NCBI RefSeq assembly: GCF_025463795.1
Contig: NZ_JAODBE010000059.1
Coordinates: forward strand, 1 to 32,868
Source of the DNA: Amnibacterium sp.
GTDB taxonomy: Bacteria; Actinomycetota; Actinomycetes; Actinomycetales; Microbacteriaceae
Length of the DNA: 32,868 nucleotides
Direction of reading: 5' to 3'
Positions within the stretch are counted from its first letter, which is position 1, and each line of letters begins with the position of its first letter. Below the pieces are notes generated by a model. The model made no database searches, was not told the origin of the DNA, and was given only the letters and a program-made list of their open reading frames with translations. Shown here in pieces: positions 23,044 to 30,079 of the stretch. A program made the translations under genes and the position numbers.

Positions 23044-23623
23044 GCGGATGCAGCACCTCGCCGCGCTCCAGCATGGCGAGGAACTCCTCGATCCGGCGGG
23101 CGCGGGTCTCGGCGCGCTTCGCCTGGCCGACGCGCCAGACGATCGCGTAGCGGTTCGCCGCGTCGAGCCGGTCGAAGGCGGCGGCTGCCGCGGGCCGTGC
23201 GGCGAGCGCTGCGGCCAGGTCGTCGGGCACCGCCGCGCCCGACTGCGACGGGTACGCCGCCGCCCAGCGCCCGTCCGCCTTGGCCGCCTCGACCTGGGCG
23301 AGCCCCGCGGGGCGCATCCGGCCCGCCGCGGTCAGCCGTTCGATGTGCTCGCGGTTGATGCGCGACCAGACGCTCCGCGCCCCGCGGGGGGTGTACGTCA
23401 CGGTGTAGTGCACGTCGTCGAGCCGATCGATGCGGGAGTCGATCCAGCCGAAGCAGAGCGCCACGTCGAGGGCCTCGGCCGCGGTCGGGCCGGGCCCGCC
23501 CGTGCCCTTCTTCGGGATCGCGAGCCGCACGCCGGCGGCCTCCGCGCCGTGCCGTTCGAGCCACTCCTCCCACTCGGCCGCGTCGGCCACGACGAGCATC
23601 GGCCGGTCGATCACGAACCCCAC
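23021..23623 (-). CDS. YdeI/OmpD-associated family protein
   Basis: The 200-residue product matches the YdeI-like family. An N-terminal alpha/beta segment (AEWEEWLERHGAEAAGVRLA) leads to the hallmark EALDVALCFGWIDSRIDRLD, then TPRGARSVWSRINREHIERL and TAAGRMRPAGLAQVEAAK. A C-terminal helical region (ANRYAIVWRVGQAKRAETRA) follows. Family members have been linked to antimicrobial-peptide or bacteriocin protection in some bacteria, but no enzymatic activity is established. The GTG at 23623 has no strong ribosome binding site, and an internal ATG nine codons later is an alternative. It is divergent from an MFS gene across a 136-bp region with several small palindromes. Confidence 0.8.
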   Translation of the reverse strand: MGFVIDRPMLVVADAAEWEEWLERHGAEAAGVRLAIPKKGTGGPGPTAAEALDVALCFGWIDSRIDRLDDVHYTVTYTPRGARSVWSRINREHIERLTAAGRMRPAGLAQVEAAKADGRWAAAYPSQSGAAVPDDLAAALAARPAAAAAFDRLDAANRYAIVWRVGQAKRAETRARRIEEFLAMLERGEVLHPPRRRSAP

Positions 23624-23640
23624 ACGTGCTCAGTCGACCA

Positions 23641-23650
23641 GGTCGCGACC
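23641..23650. promoter_or_regulatory. 10-bp palindrome in the YdeI-like/MFS intergenic region
   Basis: GGTCGCGACC is a perfect palindrome. It is nested in a looser inverted repeat CCAGGT (23638-23643) / ACCTGG (23660-23665). Further right, ATCTT/AAGAT (23678-23682 / 23688-23692) is another small dyad in an unusually AT-rich patch. GC palindromes arise often by chance in this genome, so operator function is only a possibility. Confidence 0.25.
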
Positions 23651-23707
23651 CGCGAGGCAACCTGGAAGCGCTCTGGATCTTTCTCGAAGATTTTCAGGAT
23701 CGCGGCC

Positions 23708-23713
23708 TAGCGT
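23708..23713 (+). promoter_or_regulatory. Candidate -10 of the MFS-usp operon
   Basis: TAGCGT fits TANNNT and lies 46 nt before the GTG at 23760. The AT-rich patch at about 23678-23697 sits where -35 and regulator contacts would be expected. Confidence 0.35.
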
Positions 23714-23759
23714 CCTCCACGTCCCGGGCGCCGGTGCCCTCGACGGGAACGGAGCAGCG

Positions 23760-25214
23760 GTGACAGCGACGGACACGCGATCGGCCGGATCGGTGCGGAG
23801 CCTCGTGCCCGCCCGGATGGACCGGTTGCCCTGGACGCGGTTCCACTGGACGGTCGTGCTGGGGCTCGGCGTCTCGTGGATCCTCGACGGCCTCGAGATC
23901 CAGATGGTCTCGGCGAACGGGTTCGCGAAGCAGCTCCACATGAACTCGGTGGAGGTCGGCCTCACCGGGACCGTCTACCTGGTCGGCCAGGTCTTCGGGG
24001 CGCTCGTCTTCGGGCGCCTCTCCGACCGGCTCGGACGGCGGCGGTTCTTCATCATCACCCTCGCGATCTACCTGATCGGCAGCGGCGTCGCCGGGTTCGC
24101 GTTCTCGCCCTGGTTCCTCTGGGTCTTCCGCTTCATCGCCGGCATGGGCATCGGCGGCGAGTACACGGCGATCAACTCCGCGATCGACGAGATCATCCCG
24201 TCGCACTACCGCGGCCGCGTCGACATCGCCATCAACGGCACCTACTGGGGCGGCGCCGCGATCGGCGCGGCAGCCAACCTGTACCTGCTGCAGCAGCCCA
24301 CGCTCGTCAGCACCGGCTGGGGCTGGCGGATCGGCTTCTTCATCGGGCCGGTGCTCGGGCTGATCATCATCTACCTGCGGCGCAACATCCCGGAGAGTCC
24401 GCGATGGCAGCTGACGCACGGCCATCAGCAGGAGGCCGAGGAGAACGTCGACCGCATCGAGCGCGAGGTCGAGGAGGAGTCGGGGCGCAAGCTCGAGCGG
24501 CTGCCCGACTCGAAGGCGATCGAGGTGACGCCCTCGGAGAGCATCCCGTTCCGGCAGGTCGCCCACGTCTTCCTCCGGCTGTACCCGAAGCGCACCTTCG
24601 TCGGCCTCGCGATGATGATCACGCAGTCGTTCCTCTACAACGCGATCTTCTTCAGCTACGCGCTCGTGCTGCAGAACTTCTACAAGATCCCGAACGGCGC
24701 GACCGGGCTCTACTTCTTCCCGTTCGCGATCGGCAACCTGGTCGGCCCGCTCGTGCTCGGCCCGCTCTTCGACACGATCGGACGGCGGCGGATGATCTTC
24801 GCCACCTACGCGATCGCGGGCATCGTGCTCGCCGTCTCCGGCGCCCTCTTCCAGGCCGGCGCCCTGAACGCGGTGACGCAGACGATCTTCTGGTGCGTGT
24901 CGTTCTTCTTCGCCTCGGCGGGCGCCTCGTCGGCGTACCTGACGGTCAGCGAGACCTTCCCGCTCCAGGTGCGGGGACAGGCGATCTCGTACTTCTTCTC
25001 CATCGGTCAGCTCGTCGGAGCGTTCGCCCCCACGATCTTCGGTGCGCTGGTCGGGAACGGGTCCTCCCGTGCACCGCTCGCCTTCGGTGACTACTTCGGC
25101 GCGGCGATGATGATCGTCGGCGGCCTCGTCGCCCTGATCTTCGGGATCGATGCGGAGCGGAAGTCCCTCGAGGACATCACCGACATCAACTTCATGGCGA
25201 AGGCACCGCGATGA
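23760..25214 (+). CDS. MFS transporter, sugar/organic-anion porter type
   Basis: The 484-residue membrane protein has about 12 helices. Motifs are GRLSDRLGRRRFF (loop 2-3), RFIAGMGIGGEYTAINSAID followed by HYRGR (helix 4 and loop 4-5), RNIPESPRWQLTHG (the PESPRW of sugar-porter-like MFS proteins) and DTIGRRR in the second half. The central cytoplasmic loop (about residues 215-260) is long and highly charged (HQQEAEENVDRIEREVEEES). Direction is probably uptake by proton symport; the substrate is unknown. The GTG at 23760 has GGAG 5 nt upstream. The stop overlaps the ATG of a universal stress protein (ATGA), so transporter and stress protein are co-translated. Confidence 0.87.
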   Translation: MTATDTRSAGSVRSLVPARMDRLPWTRFHWTVVLGLGVSWILDGLEIQMVSANGFAKQLHMNSVEVGLTGTVYLVGQVFGALVFGRLSDRLGRRRFFIITLAIYLIGSGVAGFAFSPWFLWVFRFIAGMGIGGEYTAINSAIDEIIPSHYRGRVDIAINGTYWGGAAIGAAANLYLLQQPTLVSTGWGWRIGFFIGPVLGLIIIYLRRNIPESPRWQLTHGHQQEAEENVDRIEREVEEESGRKLERLPDSKAIEVTPSESIPFRQVAHVFLRLYPKRTFVGLAMMITQSFLYNAIFFSYALVLQNFYKIPNGATGLYFFPFAIGNLVGPLVLGPLFDTIGRRRMIFATYAIAGIVLAVSGALFQAGALNAVTQTIFWCVSFFFASAGASSAYLTVSETFPLQVRGQAISYFFSIGQLVGAFAPTIFGALVGNGSSRAPLAFGDYFGAAMMIVGGLVALIFGIDAERKSLEDITDINFMAKAPR

Positions 25215-25663
25215 GCGACCACGAGCCCCGGAACGGCACCGTCGTCGTGGGTGTGAGCCCCACGAGCGGATCCCCCGCAGCGCTCCGGTGGGGCGCCGAC
25301 GAGGCGAAGCGGCGAGGCACGGATCTCGTCGCCCTGAGCGCCTGGCGGCCGCCCCGGCCTCCGATGGCGCCCGGTGGCAGGCCGCCCGGCGTGACGTACG
25401 ACGCCGAGGAGGCCGTCGGGGAGGCTCGCGAACGACTCGCCGAGCAGGTGCGCGCGACCCTCGGGGAGGGCGTGCAGGTGTTCACGGAGATCGTGCACGG
25501 CAGCACCTTCCGGGTGCTCCTGCAGGCCTCGGAGACGGCGGAGATGCTCGTGCTCGATGCGCCGAGCCGGCTCGAGCTGCCGGAGGGACCGACGCTCGCG
25601 CGCCGGCTCATCTACTCGGCGGAGTGCCCGGTCGTGATCATGCCCCCGAAGACGCTCGGCTGA
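25211..25663 (+). CDS. Universal stress protein (UspA family), non-ATP-binding type
   Basis: The 150-residue product has the Usp alpha/beta fold: first strand TVVVGVSPTSGSPAALRWGA, a central variable loop, EIVHGSTFRVLLQASETAEMLVLDA, and last strand CPVVIMP. The Walker-like ATP motif G-2x-G-9x-G-S/T that follows the fourth strand in ATP-binding Usps is missing (here APSRLELPEGPTLARRLIYS), so ATP binding is unlikely. The ATG overlaps the MFS stop codon (ATGA). Coupling to a transporter suggests a role tied to that protein, as with Usp domains that modulate some transporters. This is inference. Confidence 0.85.
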   Translation: MSDHEPRNGTVVVGVSPTSGSPAALRWGADEAKRRGTDLVALSAWRPPRPPMAPGGRPPGVTYDAEEAVGEARERLAEQVRATLGEGVQVFTEIVHGSTFRVLLQASETAEMLVLDAPSRLELPEGPTLARRLIYSAECPVVIMPPKTLG

Positions 25664-25670
25664 TCCGGCC

Positions 25671-26264
25671 TCAGTCGAGGAGGCCGACGAGCCGGTAGAC
25701 GGCGCCGGCGGGCCCGACCGTGCCGCGAAGGGGCTGCCGCCCCTCGCAGACGAACAGGCGCCGCAGGAGCTCCTCGACGTCGGCGGCGACCGTCGGGCGC
25801 TCCGCCGTCCAGCCCCCCCACACGGCTTCGGCCCAGGCCCGGGTCGCCGTGGCATGGCCGGTGCTCGACCCGCGCCGCACGCCCTGCTCGGCGACGTCCC
25901 GCACGGTCATCCGGGGTGGCCCGGTCGGCGGCTCGAACGTCGGCCACCAGTCCTGCGCGTGGCCCATGTGGGCATGGACCGCACGCACCTCGTCGCCGGA
26001 GAAGCCATGCTCGAGCGCGAGCCACAGCCCGGCCAGGGAGTAGCCGAGCCGGATCGGCGTGGTCGGCGGTCCGGCGTGCTGGGCACCGTAGGCGTCGACC
26101 GACAGCTGGTGGTAGCGGAGCATCACGGGATGCTGGAACTCGAACCCGGAGACCTCGGCATAGACGGCAGCGCACTCCTTGGAGGCGTTCAGCGGCACCT
26201 CGGGCGCGGCGGGCTCGACCGGCAGCTCGAGGCCGCAGCCCGGGCATTCCGTCGTGCGCCGCAC
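25671..26264 (-). CDS. DUF5946-like protein
   Basis: The 197-residue soluble product begins with a zinc-knuckle-like CPGCG (residues 7-11), followed by ASKECAAVYAEVSGFEFQHP, YHQLSVDAYGAQHAGP and a region rich in His and Trp (AHMGHAQDWWPTFEPP). The layout resembles the DUF5946 family of unknown function. The conserved His/Asp residues could bind metal, but no activity can be assigned. The GTG at 26264 is poorly supported by a ribosome binding site; CAGGCT 6 nt upstream could be a weak -10. It lies 36 nt downstream of the thiamine-binding protein gene on the same strand and so may share its transcript. It converges with the usp gene. Confidence 0.65.
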   Translation of the reverse strand: MRRTTECPGCGLELPVEPAAPEVPLNASKECAAVYAEVSGFEFQHPVMLRYHQLSVDAYGAQHAGPPTTPIRLGYSLAGLWLALEHGFSGDEVRAVHAHMGHAQDWWPTFEPPTGPPRMTVRDVAEQGVRRGSSTGHATATRAWAEAVWGGWTAERPTVAADVEELLRRLFVCEGRQPLRGTVGPAGAVYRLVGLLD

Positions 26265-26300
26265 GGCTCAAGCCTGCCACCCGGCGGCTGGGACCGCCCT

Positions 26301-26618
26301 TCAGCCGGCGTCGCTCGGCGACTCGAGCGCCGCCTCCAGGCGATCGACCTTGCCGCTCAGCTCGCCCGTGCGCTCCGGCCGGACATCGGCCTTCAGCACG
26401 AGGGAGACGCGCGGGCCGAACGCCTGCACGGCCAGGGTGGCGGCCTTGACGACCGCGAAGACCTCGTCCCACTCGCCCTCGACGGTGGTGAACATCGAGT
26501 CCGTGCGGTTGGGCAGGCCCGAGTCCCGGACGATGCGGACCGCCGCGGCGACCGCCTCGTGGACGGACCCGTCCGACGGGTCCCCGCCCATCGGGCTCAC
26601 CGAGAACGCCACCAGCAT
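26301..26618 (-). CDS. Thiamine-binding protein, MTH1187/YkoF-like (DUF77)
   Basis: The 105-residue product matches the small ferredoxin-like DUF77 family: MLVAFSVSPMGGDPSDGSVH, then VRIVRDSGLPNRTDSMFTTV and EGEWDEVFAVVKAATLAVQA. Members bind thiamine or related compounds and form tetramers. The physiological role is mostly unproved. The length is typical. The ATG at 26618 follows a GGGGGAG ribosome binding site. TACCGT on the minus strand (26649-26654) is a good -10 candidate. No TPP riboswitch sequence is visible upstream. It is divergent from the alpha-mannosidase gene. Confidence 0.82.
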   Translation of the reverse strand: MLVAFSVSPMGGDPSDGSVHEAVAAAVRIVRDSGLPNRTDSMFTTVEGEWDEVFAVVKAATLAVQAFGPRVSLVLKADVRPERTGELSGKVDRLEAALESPSDAG

Positions 26619-26648
26619 GCTGCTCCCCCTCGCCTCGTTCCCGCCCGC

Positions 26649-26654
26649 ACGGTA
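26649..26654 (-). promoter_or_regulatory. Candidate -10 of the DUF77-DUF5946 unit
   Basis: TACCGT on the minus strand fits TANNNT, about 30 nt before the ATG with the ribosome binding site in between. It overlaps an 8-bp palindrome CGGTACCG (26650-26657) in the divergent region. Confidence 0.35.
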
Positions 26655-26695
26655 CCGGACCGAAGCTTCCAGCCGTCCGGGTGCAGGGTGGCGGC

Positions 26696-29600
26696 ATGCA
26701 TCTCGACGCCGGGGAGACCCGTGGCCGTGCCGTCCGCGCGCTCGAGGAGCGGGTCGGTCCCGCCCGCACCGCCGCCGCCGTCCCGCTCGAGGTGACGGCG
26801 CGCGACCTGCCCGGTGAGCCGCACCCCTTCGCCTCGGCGGTCGACGGCCCCTTCACCGCCGTGGCCCCGGGCGACCGCTGGGGCTCGCCCTGGTCGACGC
26901 GCTGGTTCCGGATCCGCGGATCGGTCCCGGAGGGCTGGCCGATCGACGAGACCGAGGTCGTGGCCGAGCTCGGCTTCCGCGCCGAGCAGACCGGCTTCCA
27001 GCTCGAGGGCCTCGCCTACACGGCGGACGGGCGCCGCGTGAAGGGCGTGCACCCCGCGTCCCGGTGGATCCCCGCCGAGCCGGTCCTCGACGAGCACGGC
27101 CGGATCGACGTGCTGATCGAGGCGGCGGCGAACCCCGTCGTGCTCCACATCGGGGCGGGCGGGATGCCCGTCTCCTTCCGGCCGACGCCCGCCGGCGATC
27201 CCGCCACGGCCGGCGACGACCCGCAGTACCGCTTCGAGGGCGCCGCGCTGGTGCGCCGCGATCCTGCCGTCGCCGCCCTCTTCGCCGACCTCGAGGTCGC
27301 GATCCAGCTGGAGGCCCAGCTGACGGCGGGATCGACCCGGTCGTGGGCCCTGCTGACCGGCATCGAGCGGTGCCTCGACGTCCTCGACGCGGGGCCGTTC
27401 GCCGAGGTGATCGGCCGTGCACGCGCGGTGCTCGCCACCGCCGTCGACGCCCCCGCGTCGCGGCAGGGCCACCGGATCAGCGCCATCGGCCACTCGCACA
27501 TCGACTCCGCGTGGCTCTGGCCCTTCCGCGAGACGCGCCGCAAGGTCGCCCGCACCATCGCGAACGTGCTGCACCTGCTCGACACGGATCCGCAGTTCCG
27601 CTTCACGATGTCGTCCGCGCAGCAGCTCGCCTGGCTGCAGGAGGACGCGCCGGACCTGTTCGCCCGGATCCGCCCCTACGTGGAGCAGGGCCGGTTCCTG
27701 CCGGTCGGCGGCATGTGGGTCGAATCCGACACGAACATGCCGAGCGGCGAGTCGCTGGTGCGCCAGTTCGTCGAGGGCGGCGAGTTCTTCGCGACCGAGC
27801 TGGGCGTGGCCGACACGGAGATCGGCTGGCTGCCCGACTCGTTCGGCTACCCGGGCGGCCTGCCGCAGATCCTCCGGCAGGCGGGCGCACGCCGCTTCGT
27901 CACGCAGAAGATCTCCTGGAACCGCACGAACCGCTTCCCGCACCACACCTTCCGGTGGGAGGGCATCGACGGCAGCGTCGTGCTCACCCACTTCCCCTCC
28001 GCCGACACGTACAACTCCGACCTGTCGGGCCACGACCTCGCCTGGGCCGAGGCGAACTTCGCCGACAAGGCCGGCTCCAACCGGTCGCTCGTGCCCTTCG
28101 GGTACGGCGACGGCGGCGGCGGTCCCACCAGGGAGATGATGGAGCGCGCCCGGCGCACCGCCGACGTCGAGGGCTCCCCGCGGGTCGTCGTCGAGCCACC
28201 GGCCGCCTTCTTCGCGGCCGTCGAGGCCGAGTTCCCCGAGCCGCCGGTCTGGTCGGGCGAGCTGTACCTCGAGTTCCACCGCGGCGTGCTCACCTCGCAG
28301 GCCGCGATGAAGGAGGGGAACCGGGCCGCCGAGGCGGCCCTGCACGACGCGGAGCTCTGGGCCGCGACGGCGGCCGTGCAGCGGGGCGCCCCCTACCCGC
28401 AGGACGAGCTGCGCGCCCTCTGGCGCCGCCTGCTGCTCCTGCAGTTCCACGACGTGCTCCCCGGGTCGTCGATCGCCTGGGTGCACGACGAGGCGCGCGT
28501 CGCCTTCCGGGAGATCCTGGCCGGCGCGGAGGCCGTGACCACCGCCGCGCTGGCAGCGCTCGGCGAGGGCTCGGCGCTCGCGAACGCGTCCCCCTTCCTG
28601 CAGCGGGCCGTCCCGCCCATGTCGATCGCGGAACCCGGGCCGGCCGCGTCCGCCGTGGAGCTCGCGGAGGAGGGTGCGGGCTGGCGGATGGAGAACGAGC
28701 ACCTGATCGTCCGGATCGGTGCCGACGGCCTGGTCCGCTCGCTCGTCGACACCGTCACCGGACGCGACCTCGTGGCGCCGGGCGGTCGCATCGGGCTGCT
28801 GCAGCTGCACCCGGACCACCCGGTCCGCTGGGACGCCTGGGACCTCGACGGCTACTACCGCGCCACCGTGCAGGAGCTCGACGGCGTCGACGGGGTCGAG
28901 GCGGCGACCGACGGCGACGGCGCGGCGGTGCGCATCCGGCGCTCGGTCGGCGACACCCGGATCCTGCAGACGGTCCGCCTGCGCCCGGGAGCGAAGGTCC
29001 TCGATCTGGAGGCCGAGGTCGACTGGCAGGAGCGGGAGCGGATCCTGAAGGCCTCGCACGACCTCGACGTCGCCGCGGGCACGTGGGAGGCCGAGACGCA
29101 GTTCGGGCACATCGCGCGCCCGACGCACGTGAACACGAGCTGGGACGCCGCGAAGTTCGAGGCCTGCGCCCACCGGTGGATCCGGATCGCCGAGGGCGAC
29201 TTCGGCGTCGCCGTCGCGAACCGCCGCACCTACGGTCACGAGGTTCGCCGCGTGACGGGCGCCGAGACGGGGCCGTGGACCGTCGCCCGCCTCTCGCTGC
29301 TGCGCGCGCCGCGGTTCCCGGACCCGGAGACCGACCGGGGCACGCACCGCTTCGCCTGGTCTGTGGGTCCAGCGCCCACGGTCGCCGACGCCGTCGAGCA
29401 GGGCTGGCGGCTCGCCCACCCGCTCCGTCCGGGGGCAGCTCCGGTCGAGGCCCTCGTCGGGACGGATCGCCCCGACCTGGTCGTCGACACGGTGAAGCTC
29501 GCGCTCGACGGCTCGGGCGACGTCGTCGTCCGTCTGCACAACGCGGCCGAGGGACGCCGCCGAGGCCGGCTGCGGTTCGGCTTCCCCGTCGCCTCCGTCC

Positions 29601-29710
29601 GCCGCACCGATCTGCGGGAGCGCGCCCTGCCCGTGCCGGCGCTCGAGGAGCCGTGGCCGATCGAGCTGCCGCCGTTCCGCTTCGTGACGCTCAGGATCGC
29701 CCGAGGCTGA
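26696..29710 (+). CDS. Alpha-mannosidase, glycoside hydrolase family 38
   Basis: The 1004-residue product has the three-part GH38 layout. An N-terminal galactose-binding-like region comes first (about 60-190). The catalytic (beta/alpha)7 barrel follows, starting at ISAIGHSHIDSAWLWPFRET with zinc ligands His268 and Asp270, the nucleophile in IGWLPDSFGYPGGLPQ (Asp381), and a later zinc His in LLLLQFHDVLPGSSI (His585). The C-terminal beta-sandwich domains run from about residue 660. It releases alpha-linked mannose in a zinc-dependent retaining reaction. No signal peptide is visible, so it acts in the cytoplasm on imported glycans. ATG 26696 is preferred over the GTG at 26681; no strong ribosome binding site is seen. 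No mannoside transporter adjoins it. The stop codon lies in a hairpin. Confidence 0.92.
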   Translation: MHLDAGETRGRAVRALEERVGPARTAAAVPLEVTARDLPGEPHPFASAVDGPFTAVAPGDRWGSPWSTRWFRIRGSVPEGWPIDETEVVAELGFRAEQTGFQLEGLAYTADGRRVKGVHPASRWIPAEPVLDEHGRIDVLIEAAANPVVLHIGAGGMPVSFRPTPAGDPATAGDDPQYRFEGAALVRRDPAVAALFADLEVAIQLEAQLTAGSTRSWALLTGIERCLDVLDAGPFAEVIGRARAVLATAVDAPASRQGHRISAIGHSHIDSAWLWPFRETRRKVARTIANVLHLLDTDPQFRFTMSSAQQLAWLQEDAPDLFARIRPYVEQGRFLPVGGMWVESDTNMPSGESLVRQFVEGGEFFATELGVADTEIGWLPDSFGYPGGLPQILRQAGARRFVTQKISWNRTNRFPHHTFRWEGIDGSVVLTHFPSADTYNSDLSGHDLAWAEANFADKAGSNRSLVPFGYGDGGGGPTREMMERARRTADVEGSPRVVVEPPAAFFAAVEAEFPEPPVWSGELYLEFHRGVLTSQAAMKEGNRAAEAALHDAELWAATAAVQRGAPYPQDELRALWRRLLLLQFHDVLPGSSIAWVHDEARVAFREILAGAEAVTTAALAALGEGSALANASPFLQRAVPPMSIAEPGPAASAVELAEEGAGWRMENEHLIVRIGADGLVRSLVDTVTGRDLVAPGGRIGLLQLHPDHPVRWDAWDLDGYYRATVQELDGVDGVEAATDGDGAAVRIRRSVGDTRILQTVRLRPGAKVLDLEAEVDWQERERILKASHDLDVAAGTWEAETQFGHIARPTHVNTSWDAAKFEACAHRWIRIAEGDFGVAVANRRTYGHEVRRVTGAETGPWTVARLSLLRAPRFPDPETDRGTHRFAWSVGPAPTVADAVEQGWRLAHPLRPGAAPVEALVGTDRPDLVVDTVKLALDGSGDVVVRLHNAAEGRRRGRLRFGFPVASVRRTDLRERALPVPALEEPWPIELPPFRFVTLRIARG

Positions 29711-29720
29711 TCCCTCAGCC
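29705..29720 (+). terminator. Hairpin containing the alpha-mannosidase stop codon
   Basis: GGCTGA (29705-29710) pairs with TCAGCC (29715-29720) around TCCC. The TGA stop is the end of the left arm. There is no U-tract. The layout is the same as at 3092-3107. Confidence 0.4.
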
Positions 29721-29753
29721 GCCGCCGATGCGCCGCGGGCAGGATGCTGCAGC

Positions 29754-30065
29754 GTGACCGTCACCCGCCCACTCGCCCGTCTCCTCGCCCCCGCCCTCAC
29801 CACGAGCGGCCTGCTCGCCGGGTACGGCGCCGCGCGCGCCACCGGGGTGCGCGCGCTCGGCGGCGTCGTGCTCGCCGCGTTCGGCGCGGGAGCCTTCGTC
29901 GTCGTGCAGCGGGCCGCGGGCCCGGTCCGTGCCGGCACCCTGACGGTCGCCTACCTCGCGGCGTTCGGTGGCTCGCATCCGCTCGCGAAGCGGCTCGGCG
30001 CGTGGCCGTCCGTGCTGGCCGTCGCGGCGGCCACCGCCGTCGTGGCGGCCGCCGCCACCGGCTGA
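29754..30065 (+). CDS. Small multi-pass membrane protein of unknown function
   Basis: The 103-residue product is almost entirely hydrophobic, with about four short membrane helices (LAPALTTSGLLAGYGA, VRALGGVVLAAFGAGAFVVV, TLTVAYLAAFGG, PSVLAVAAATAVVAAAAT) separated by basic loops (RATGVR, KRLGAW). It is not recognised beyond that. The GTG at 29754 lacks a ribosome binding site; CAGGAT (29740-29745) 8 nt upstream could be a -10 of a near-leaderless message. It ends 14 nt before the DUF1028 gene. Confidence 0.6.
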   Translation: MTVTRPLARLLAPALTTSGLLAGYGAARATGVRALGGVVLAAFGAGAFVVVQRAAGPVRAGTLTVAYLAAFGGSHPLAKRLGAWPSVLAVAAATAVVAAAATG

Positions 30066-30067
30066 GC

Positions 30068-30073
30068 GAGAAT
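30068..30073 (+). promoter_or_regulatory. -10-like hexamer of a leaderless start (DUF1028 gene)
   Basis: GAGAAT matches TATAAT at four positions and ends exactly 6 nt before the ATG at 30080, with no ribosome binding site between. It overlaps the sequence just after the stop of the upstream gene. Confidence 0.35.
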
Positions 30074-30079
30074 CGGGCC

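Noticed and set aside
26283-26298. GGCGG/CCGCC hairpin between the DUF77 and DUF5946 genes as a terminator
   Set aside because: The stem is only 5 bp with a 6-nt loop and no U-tract, and the genes are close and co-directional, so read-through is more likely.
26650-26657. CGGTACCG palindrome between DUF77 and alpha-mannosidase genes as an operator
   Set aside because: At 8 bp it is short and expected by chance in GC-rich DNA; it is explained in part by the TACCGT -10. Not counted as a separate regulatory site.
26597-29938. A 1113-codon open frame antisense to the alpha-mannosidase
   Set aside because: Its translation is Arg/Gly/Asp/Val-rich with no family features and mirrors the codon bias of the GH38 gene. 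Such long antisense frames are expected at this GC content.
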